From Roseomonas sp. OT10 (GTDB lineage Bacteria > Pseudomonadota > Alphaproteobacteria > Acetobacterales > Acetobacteraceae), in the NCBI RefSeq assembly GCF_020991085.1, contig NZ_CP087719.1:744001-808000 (forward strand): a stretch of 64,000 bases of DNA, in the 5' to 3' direction. Below are positions 57,789 through 64,000 of this stretch, piece after piece. Below the pieces are notes generated by a model that saw nothing but the letters and a program-made list of their open reading frames with translations, did no database searches and was not told the origin of the DNA. Both the position numbers and the translations under genes were made by a program. Numbering within the stretch: position 1 is the stretch's first letter; every line of letters begins with the position of its first letter.

Positions 57789-58780
57789 CCACCTTCCTCC
57801 AGCGCCGGGGCCAGCAGCGGCGCGGCCCCTCGCCGCAGCACCTTCCACAGCGCCATGGCCAGAAGCACGAAGCCGGCGAGGGTGGTGATCCCGGCGATCA
57901 CCAGGTTGGTCGGCCACACCAGCCCGGCGGCGTTCAGCCCGGAATAGGTGCCGGTGGCGACCAGCGGCATCGCCGCCAGGGCGGGCAGGTTCCGCCGCCG
58001 CACCGGCGCGCCCATCCGGTCCAGCAGGTCGCCGCCGCCCGCTTCGCCGCGCGCGCGCGCGCGGTTGCGCCGCCCGGCCCAGGCCAGCAGCAGCGCCAGC
58101 GGCAGCAGCACCAGCGGTGCGATGGGGATGGCGGGGGTGGTGACCAGCCCGAGGAAGGCGAGGACGAGCGCCACCGCCGGCACCACGCCCCAGCGCGAGG
58201 GGTCGAAGCCCTGCGGCCGCCCGGCCGTGATGGCGCCCTGTGCCAGGGCCAGCAGCGCCGTCGCGGCCGCGGCATGGGCCAGGAACTCGCCCGGCGTGGC
58301 CAGGATGGGCGGCGTCTCCAGCGCCCAGGCCACCGCCCAGATGCCCCAGAACAGGCCGAAGCCGCAGGAGGCGGCCAGCGCCGGCCCGATCCCCGGCGCC
58401 TGGAGCGCCCGGCGCAGCCCGTACCAGCCCAGCACCACGGTGATCGGGGCGTGCCAGGCCAGCGCCGTCCAGGAGATGGTCAGCGGGAAGGGGATGCCGG
58501 GATAGCCGAACAGCGTCATGGCGTAGACGCCTTCGCCCAGCCAGCCGAAGAAGGCCCCGGCCAGGAAGAGCGACCAGAGGTCGCCCACCCGGAAGAAGCG
58601 GATGGCGGCGAGCAGCAGGTAGCCGAAGAAGCTGTAGAGCAGCCAGCCGCCGAGCATCGCCGGCCACGCGTCCCCCGGGCGCCAGAGCGACCAGAACACG
58701 CGCTCGGAGAAGAAGAACAGCACGTAGCCGCTGCCCAGCAGCAGCGCGGCGCCGCGCAGGATCCGGCGCAGCCGGGTCAT
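57785..58780 (-). CDS. Polytopic membrane protein of unknown function in the polysaccharide cluster
   Basis: 331 residues with about eight or nine hydrophobic segments, several rich in Trp and Phe (GYVLFFFSERVFWSLWRPG, then GWLGEGVYAMTLFGYPGIPF). I do not recognise a family. Position between an O-antigen-ligase-like gene and a GT4 gene, with 4-bp overlaps on both sides, indicates a role in glycan assembly, export or acyl/lipid handling. A run of alternating CG at about 58049-58063 encodes the basic stretch RNRARARG in a cytosolic loop. Confidence 0.75.
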   Translation of the reverse strand: MTRLRRILRGAALLLGSGYVLFFFSERVFWSLWRPGDAWPAMLGGWLLYSFFGYLLLAAIRFFRVGDLWSLFLAGAFFGWLGEGVYAMTLFGYPGIPFPLTISWTALAWHAPITVVLGWYGLRRALQAPGIGPALAASCGFGLFWGIWAVAWALETPPILATPGEFLAHAAAATALLALAQGAITAGRPQGFDPSRWGVVPAVALVLAFLGLVTTPAIPIAPLVLLPLALLLAWAGRRNRARARGEAGGGDLLDRMGAPVRRRNLPALAAMPLVATGTYSGLNAAGLVWPTNLVIAGITTLAGFVLLAMALWKVLRRGAAPLLAPALEEGG

Positions 58781-60264
58781 CGTGGCGCCGGCCGCAGCAC
58801 GGGGAGCGCCTCCGGCAGCGGGTTCCCGCGGGTCAGCGCCACGCGGCGCAGCGCGGCCGCCAGGCCGCCCAGGATCCAGATGCTCTTCAGGAAGGCGAGG
58901 TGGCCGAACAGGGCGCAGACCAGGAAGCCCCATGTGCTGGCCAGCAGGCAATCCGCCAGCTCCGCCTGCGAGGCGGTGCCGTGGCGCCGCGCGGTGGCGA
59001 GGTCGCGCAGGATGAACCACACGAAGGCGCAGAAGGGGATGAAGCCGAGCAGCCCGTACTCCACCCAGATCTGCACCACCGTGTTGTGGGGCATCACGTA
59101 TTCCTCGCGCTCCTCGTCGTTGTCGACGCGCTTGCGCAGCTCCCTCGCCCAGTCGTCCACGGATTCCGAGACGTTGTGCTGGTGGTCCAGCCAGCGGAAG
59201 AAGTTGGGCCCGTACTGGCCGTAGCCGTAGCCGGCCAGGGGCTGCGCCAGCATCAGGTCCTTGCCGCCCAGCAGCAGGTAGGTGCGGACCGGGGTGCTGC
59301 CCTCCCGCGCGTATTCCGGCGAGAAGATCCGCTGCAGCCCGGGCGGGTTCCAGGCCAGGATCCCGGCGGAGCCGATCACGGCCGCCAGGACGAAGGGCAT
59401 CACCGGCAGGCGGCGGCGCCAGAGCAGGATCAGCACGGAGACGGCGAGCGCGATCAGCGCGGAGCGGGTGTAGGACAGCACCACGCCCATGCTCTGCAGC
59501 GCGGCCGCGGCCAGGATGAAGCCCCGCATCGCCGGCCCCTGGTAGCGGCGCAGCAGGTAGAGGTTCAGCGGCAGCGCGGCGACGAGCGTGTAGGCGAACC
59601 AGTTGGAATCCGACAGCCCGCCGGTGATGCGCCGGATCTCCACCCCCTCGAAGGAATCGCGGTCGATGATGGCGCCGACATTGCCCTGCTCCAGGCTGGG
59701 ATCGTCGGATTCCAGCGCCAGCGAGGGCAGCAGGAACTCCGCCATCCCGATCAGCGAGGAGACCAGCATCGAGCCGGTGAAGGCGAGGCAGGCGAGATCC
59801 AGCGGCGTCTCGCCCTCGCCCGCGATGTTGGCGATCATGAAGAACAGCAGGAAGAGCTGCACGTAGCGGAACAGCCCGTCCCGGGCCATCAGCGGGTCGG
59901 GCGCCCAGGCGGTGGAGAGCAGCAGCACGGCCGCGAAGACGGCCAGCGCCGGCAGCTGCGGCGACCAGGTCAGCGGCTTGCGCAGCAGCAGCGAGCGCGC
60001 CGCCCAGGCCAGCAGCGTGGCCGCCCCCGCCGCCTTGCCCAGGCTGGTCGGCAGGCCGGTCAGGTGTTCGCTGCCCAGCACCTGCAGCGCCGTGCCGGCC
60101 AGGATCATCAGCGCGACGCCGATGACGGGCAGGGCGAGGATCGCCGCCAGCAGCGCCACGCCCATGACCGCGCCGGCCGCCAGCGTCGCCCCGGCCCCCG
60201 CGCCCAGCAGGCCCAGCAGCGCCAGGATGCCCCCCAGCGCCAGCAGGTCGTCGCGCCGGATCAT
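58777..60264 (-). CDS. O-antigen ligase/polymerase-like membrane protein (Wzy_C)
   Basis: 495 residues with about 11 or 12 membrane helices and a large periplasmic loop (roughly 310-400). PHNTVVQIWVEYGLLGFIPF at the end of the loop is the His/Glu-containing signature of the WaaL/Wzy_C superfamily. It would ligate or polymerise glycan repeat units in the periplasm. GLSDSNWFAYTLVAALPLNLYLL is the other conserved element. It overlaps both neighbours by 4 bases. Confidence 0.9.
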   Translation of the reverse strand: MIRRDDLLALGGILALLGLLGAGAGATLAAGAVMGVALLAAILALPVIGVALMILAGTALQVLGSEHLTGLPTSLGKAAGAATLLAWAARSLLLRKPLTWSPQLPALAVFAAVLLLSTAWAPDPLMARDGLFRYVQLFLLFFMIANIAGEGETPLDLACLAFTGSMLVSSLIGMAEFLLPSLALESDDPSLEQGNVGAIIDRDSFEGVEIRRITGGLSDSNWFAYTLVAALPLNLYLLRRYQGPAMRGFILAAAALQSMGVVLSYTRSALIALAVSVLILLWRRRLPVMPFVLAAVIGSAGILAWNPPGLQRIFSPEYAREGSTPVRTYLLLGGKDLMLAQPLAGYGYGQYGPNFFRWLDHQHNVSESVDDWARELRKRVDNDEEREEYVMPHNTVVQIWVEYGLLGFIPFCAFVWFILRDLATARRHGTASQAELADCLLASTWGFLVCALFGHLAFLKSIWILGGLAAALRRVALTRGNPLPEALPVLRPAPR

Positions 60265-61574
60265 CGCAGCGGCACCGCCCGGGGCGGCACGGCATCCTCA
60301 GCCGGGGCCACCATCGGGGCCACCATCCGCCGCGCCAGCAGCAGCACCAGCAGCGCGACGCTGGCCCGCATGACGAAGACCGCCTGCGCCATGCCGACCA
60401 GCCCGAGCCGGGGCAGCAGCAGAAGCCCGCCCGCGAGCACGATGCCGGACTGCACCACGGTCAGCAGCGCCAGCCGCCGTGGCGCCTGCACCGCCACCAG
60501 GGTCAGCGGCAGCGGCGTGACGGCGAGCCAGAACAGCGTCCCCGCCAGCAGCCAGTGGAAGGCGGGCAGGGCAGGGAGGTAGCGCGGCCCCAGCACCCAG
60601 CCGATCACCGGGCCGGAGACCGCGAGCGCCACCACGAAGCCCAGCGCGCAGACGGGCAGCGAGGCCATCAGGAAGCGGCGCAACTGGACGGGGAAGCGCC
60701 CGCCGGACTGCATCGCCACGATGCGCGGCTGGAGCAGGGTGGAGAGGCAGCCGGCGATGATGTCGGGCACCAGCGCCAGGGTGATCATCGCGCCATAGAG
60801 CCCCGCCTCGTCGGGGCCGCGGAACAGGGTGACGAGGAAGATGTCCAGCCGCTCGTTCAGCGCCGCCAGCACCATCGCCGGCACCACCCATTTCAGGTAG
60901 TGGACGAGGTCGAGCAGGTCGTCCCGGCGCACCCGCCACCCGCGCAGCAGCGGCCGCGGCAGCGCCAGCATCCCGGCCGCCGCCGCCAGCCAGGGGATGG
61001 CGGCGTAGAAGGCCAGCACCCGCGCCACGTCCATGCCGCCGGCCGCCCAGAGCAGCAGGATCGAGACGAAGCGGCCGAGCTGCAGCAGCGCCTCGACCAT
61101 CACGAAGCGGCGGAAGCGCTCCTGCGCCTGCAGCACCACCAGCACGGCGCGGAACACCGCATCCCCCAGCGCCGCCAGCGCGGCGAGGCGCAGCACCGGC
61201 GCGGCGGCCGGGTCGTGCAGCACCAGCTCGGCAAGCCAGGGCGCCAGCGCCGCGCCCGTGGCGGCCATCACCGCGACGGCCGCGAAGCGCAGGCCGAAGG
61301 CGGCGCGCAGCACCTCCCAGGCGCGCTCCGGCGCCTCGCGCAGCAGGGGCGGGACGCGGCGCATCACCGCCAGGTCCAGCGGATCGGAGACGACGCCGGA
61401 GGCGATCTTCACCGCCGCGATCGCCACCGCGAACTGCCCCGCCTGGGCCAGCCCCTCCGGGCCCTGCCCCAGGCCGCGATAGACCAGCATGACGGCAACG
61501 AACCAGAAGCCGACGAAGGCGATCCGTCCGCCGGTGACCAGCAGGGCCTCCAGCGCGGCGGGACGGCGGATCAC
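60261..61574 (-). CDS. Oligosaccharide flippase (Wzx-like)
   Basis: 437 residues with about 12 to 14 membrane segments. ALLVTGGRIAFVGFWFVAVML at the N-terminus, DPLDLAVMRRVPPLL and LNERLDIFLVTLFRGPDEAGLYG fit Polysacc_synt-type flippases. The start is a GTG at 61574, placed 2 bases after the stop of the upstream GT2 gene; no ATG exists before the first helix. It would flip the lipid-linked repeat unit made by the neighbouring transferases. Confidence 0.88.
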   Translation of the reverse strand: MIRRPAALEALLVTGGRIAFVGFWFVAVMLVYRGLGQGPEGLAQAGQFAVAIAAVKIASGVVSDPLDLAVMRRVPPLLREAPERAWEVLRAAFGLRFAAVAVMAATGAALAPWLAELVLHDPAAAPVLRLAALAALGDAVFRAVLVVLQAQERFRRFVMVEALLQLGRFVSILLLWAAGGMDVARVLAFYAAIPWLAAAAGMLALPRPLLRGWRVRRDDLLDLVHYLKWVVPAMVLAALNERLDIFLVTLFRGPDEAGLYGAMITLALVPDIIAGCLSTLLQPRIVAMQSGGRFPVQLRRFLMASLPVCALGFVVALAVSGPVIGWVLGPRYLPALPAFHWLLAGTLFWLAVTPLPLTLVAVQAPRRLALLTVVQSGIVLAGGLLLLPRLGLVGMAQAVFVMRASVALLVLLLARRMVAPMVAPAEDAVPPRAVPLR

Positions 61575-61576
61575 GG

Positions 61577-62587
61577 TCAGCGGCCCTGCTCGTCCACGGC
61601 GCGGGCGACGGAGCGGCGGTGCCGCACCTGCTGCAGCCGGCGCATGGCCCCGGCCGGCAGCATCCCGAAGCCGATCCGGGCCCAGCTGCGGGGCTTCAGC
61701 AGCACCTCCGGCACGGCGCGCGACACCTCGCCCAGGTTGCGCAGGTAGCGCAGGCGGCCGTCGGCGCGGCTGAGGTGCATCACCTCCAGCGCGATGCGGG
61801 CGATGTGGCGCTCCGCCGCGCGGCGGTAGCCGGCGGCCCCGATCGCCACCGCCTCCGGCCAGGCGAAGCATTCCCGCGCCGCCGTCATCTGCCGCCGGAA
61901 CATCAGGTTCTGCCGGTACATGGGCATGGACATGGCCTCGGCATGCACCCGGTACTCCACCAGCACGCGGGCGAGGTAGCCGATGTCGCCGACGAGGCAC
62001 ATGCGCAGGAACAGCCAGAGGTCGATCACCTCCTGCCAGCGCTGGTCGAAGGCCCCGGTGGCGCGGATCGCCGCCGTGCGCATCAGCATGGTGGAGAAGC
62101 AGAAGCCGCTGCCGAAGGCGCCCAGCATGGCGCGGGGCCCCGGCGTCAGCCGCGGCCAGGCGTGGCCGGTGCCGCCGAAGCGCCGCCCGTCGCGGTCGAT
62201 CCAGGCGGCGGGGCCGTGCACCAGGGACACCCGCGGCTCGGCGTCGAGGAAGGCCACCGCCTCCTTCAGGAAGTCCGGCTCCCAGCGGTCGTCGGCGCCG
62301 AGGAAGACGATGTACTCGCCCCGCGCCAGGCTGCAGCCGCGGTTCACGTTGCCGGCCAGGCCGAGATTGGCCTCGTTGCGTCGATACGCCAGGCGCGGGT
62401 CGCCGTAGCGCGCCATCACCGCCGGCGTGTCGTCGGTGGAGACGTTGTCCAGCACCAGCAGCTCGTAATCCGTGAAGGACTGGGCCAGCACGCTCTCCAC
62501 GGCCGCCGGCAGGTACTCGGCCATGTTGTGGGTCGGGATGGCGACCGTGACCCTGGGGGCAGGCGCCCCGGGAGCGAGCGGGCTCAC
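61577..62587 (-). CDS. Glycosyltransferase family 2
   Basis: 336 residues. GT-A fold motifs are RVTVAIPTHNMAEYLPAAV, LLVLDNVSTDDTP, ANLGLAGNVNRG and FLGADDRWEPDFL (DxD-like acidic pair). The start is GTG at 62587, overlapping the rfbG stop as GTGA; the first ATG (Met of HNMAEYL) would delete the first beta strand and is rejected. C-terminal residues 230-330 are helical and basic and probably touch the membrane. Confidence 0.9.
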   Translation of the reverse strand: MSPLAPGAPAPRVTVAIPTHNMAEYLPAAVESVLAQSFTDYELLVLDNVSTDDTPAVMARYGDPRLAYRRNEANLGLAGNVNRGCSLARGEYIVFLGADDRWEPDFLKEAVAFLDAEPRVSLVHGPAAWIDRDGRRFGGTGHAWPRLTPGPRAMLGAFGSGFCFSTMLMRTAAIRATGAFDQRWQEVIDLWLFLRMCLVGDIGYLARVLVEYRVHAEAMSMPMYRQNLMFRRQMTAARECFAWPEAVAIGAAGYRRAAERHIARIALEVMHLSRADGRLRYLRNLGEVSRAVPEVLLKPRSWARIGFGMLPAGAMRRLQQVRHRRSVARAVDEQGR

Positions 62588-63714
62588 GCCACGGCCCACC
62601 CGGCGCCCGCCGCGCGCGCGGCGGCGGTGTAGCCGGCGATCTGCGCGATCGAGAAGTCCCGCATCTCCGTCCCTCCCGCCAGATGGGCCCGGTACCAGTC
62701 GATGGTGGCGCCCAGCGCCGCCTCCGCCTCCCAGGCGGAGCGCCAGCCGAGGCGGTGGACCGCCTTGCTGGAATCGACGCGCAGCACCTGCGCCTCCTTC
62801 CCGGCCGGGTCGCGGCGGATCACCAGCCGCGTGGAATGGCCGGGCCAGCGATCCAGCACCAGCCGCACCAGCGCCGCCGCCGGCAGGGGCACCAGCTCGC
62901 GCGGGCCGAAGTTCCAGCCCTCCTCGGCGGTGCCGGGCTCGGTCAGCAGCCGGGCGCCGAGGTGCAGGTAGCCGGAGAGGCAGTCCAGCACGTGCTGCCA
63001 GGGCCGCGTCGCCTCGGGGTTGCGCACGACGATCTCCTCGCCGGCGGCGATGGCGCGCACGATGTCGGGCACCAGCCGGTCCGCCGCCCAGTCGCCGCCG
63101 CCGATCACGTTGCCGGCGCGGGCGGAGGCGACGGCGAAGCCGCGCGGGGCTTCCGCGTGGCGCTGGAAGCGTTCGTCGCGGTAGACCTCCGCCACCAGCT
63201 CGGCGCAGGCCTTGCTGCCGGCATAGGGCTCGTGCCCGCCCAGCGGGTCGGTCTCCCGATAGGCCCATTCCCAGCCGACGTTGCGGTAGCACTTGTCGCT
63301 GGTGGCGACGAGCGCGGCCCGCACCGAGGGGGTGCGGCGGGCCGCCTCCAGCACGTTGACCGTGCCCATCACGTTGACCTCGAAGGTCTCCCGCGGGTCG
63401 ACGAAGGCGCGCCGGACCAGCGGCTGGGCGGCGAGGTGGAAGACCATCTCCGGCGCCTCCGCCGCGAGGATGCCGGCGAGGCGCGCGTAGTCCCGCACGT
63501 CGCAGCGCAGGTCCGCCAGCTGCCCCGCCATGCCGCAGGCGGCGTAGTGGCTCGGCGTCGTGGGCGGGTCGAGGGAGACGCCGATCACCTCCGCCCCCAG
63601 CTGGCGCAGCCAGAGCGAGAGCCAGGAGCCCTTGAAGCCGGTATGGCCGGTGACGAGCACCCGCCGCCCGGCATAGGCCCCGAAGAAGTCGGCGCCGGAG
63701 AGCGGGGCGCTCAT
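62584..63714 (-). CDS. rfbG: CDP-glucose 4,6-dehydratase
   Basis: 376 residues. The NAD motif is VLVTGHTGFKGSWLSLWL; FHLAAQPLVRRAFVDP and VATSDKCYRN follow. The extended SDR YxxxK element is GGHEPYAGSKACAELV. These match RfbG and separate it from GDP- or dTDP-sugar dehydratases. It makes CDP-4-keto-6-deoxyglucose, precursor of 3,6-dideoxyhexoses or related sugars. The partner rfbF and rfbH genes would be expected past the right edge. The ATG overlaps the stop of the upstream epimerase. Confidence 0.93.
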   Translation of the reverse strand: MSAPLSGADFFGAYAGRRVLVTGHTGFKGSWLSLWLRQLGAEVIGVSLDPPTTPSHYAACGMAGQLADLRCDVRDYARLAGILAAEAPEMVFHLAAQPLVRRAFVDPRETFEVNVMGTVNVLEAARRTPSVRAALVATSDKCYRNVGWEWAYRETDPLGGHEPYAGSKACAELVAEVYRDERFQRHAEAPRGFAVASARAGNVIGGGDWAADRLVPDIVRAIAAGEEIVVRNPEATRPWQHVLDCLSGYLHLGARLLTEPGTAEEGWNFGPRELVPLPAAALVRLVLDRWPGHSTRLVIRRDPAGKEAQVLRVDSSKAVHRLGWRSAWEAEAALGATIDWYRAHLAGGTEMRDFSIAQIAGYTAAARAAGAGWAVA

Positions 63715-64000
63715 GCCACGGCCTCCGCCGGCAGGCCCATGCGGTGGCGCTGCCAGGCGATGGTGCGCCGCAGCCCTTCCTCCAGCCCGGTGGTCGCGTG
63801 CCAGCCCAGCACCCGCGCCGCCTTGGCGGCGGAGGCGCGCTTGATCGAGATCTCCCCCGGCGTGCTGCGCCCCAGGGCCGGCGCCAGGTCCGGGCGCCCG
63901 GCCAGGGTGAGGACGCGTTCGACGATCTCCAGCACGGTATGGGCCGCCTCATCGCAGAAGTTGAAGGCCTGGCCCGCGATGCCGGGCCGGTCCAGCGCCT
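63711..64000 (-). CDS. NAD-dependent epimerase/dehydratase, C-terminal part (truncated by window edge)
   Basis: About 96 C-terminal residues are visible; the start is beyond the window. The fragment GQAFNFCDEAAHTVLEIVE followed by ISIKRASAAKAARVLGWHAT is the typical C-terminal substrate lobe of extended SDR sugar-nucleotide epimerases and dehydratases. Given rfbG directly downstream with a 4-bp overlap, it may act on a CDP-sugar, but this cannot be confirmed from the fragment. Confidence 0.8.
   Translation of the reverse strand, partial: ALDRPGIAGQAFNFCDEAAHTVLEIVERVLTLAGRPDLAPALGRSTPGEISIKRASAAKAARVLGWHATTGLEEGLRRTIAWQRHRMGLPAEAVA

Overview
The window is very GC-rich (roughly 70 % by eye) and has a dense, operon-rich layout typical of Acetobacteraceae close to Roseomonas. 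Supporting signs are the Bug-family solute receptors, glnB-glnA, ParE, intracellular PHA depolymerase, heme oxygenase with a bacteriophytochrome, and a tRNA-His with the expected G-1:C73 pair. That placement is inferred from gene content only. There is no rRNA, CRISPR array, phage or insertion sequence in the window.

Layout. 0-4 kb: the end of a nucleoside deoxyribosyltransferase, a Bug receptor, and a ring-opening amidohydrolase overlapping an FAD monooxygenase, which suggests oxidative N-heterocycle breakdown. 3.9-7.0 kb (minus strand): an ABC solute-binding protein, a cyclase-family hydrolase and an SDR. 7.3-9.3 kb: a degenerate EAL-domain protein and an orphan ParA ATPase. 9.3-12.5 kb (minus): an OtnC-like aldolase, a second Bug receptor and mnmE. 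12.7-16.2 kb: a YyaL/SPATA20-type protein and an omega-aminotransferase. 16.3-21.2 kb: a small basic protein, an orphan flippase, glpK and a GST.

21.4-33.5 kb holds the most distinctive locus, ten genes on one strand that abut or overlap. They are an IclR regulator, a fused HyuA-HyuB hydantoinase/oxoprolinase, a small cupin, a complete PotABCD-like ABC importer, an AroM protein, a DUF917 protein and a second short HyuA. The set reads as import and opening of an unidentified cyclic amide, possibly a (thio)hydantoin.

33.6-41.9 kb: glgX, a DUF2189 membrane protein, aspartate dehydrogenase, tRNA-His, a class I aminotransferase, then glnB-glnA ending in a strong terminator. 42-45 kb: heme oxygenase plus a hybrid bacteriophytochrome kinase. 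45.3-53.2 kb: an NCS2 purine permease, PHA depolymerase, a GST, an MFS transporter with a C-terminal ABM-like domain, Dps and parE. 53.8-64 kb (minus): a tightly overlapped surface-polysaccharide cluster covering sugar-nucleotide enzymes, glycosyltransferases, flippase, ligase/polymerase and a methyltransferase, running off the right edge.

Non-coding highlight. A ~425-bp sequence occurs twice (18494-18916 and 53304-53729) in the same orientation, each time filling the gap between two convergent genes. Its hairpin stems are conserved while loop bases vary. Other convergent pairs here are separated by long GC hairpins without a T-run, so the repeat may be a dispersed, structured transcription-end element.
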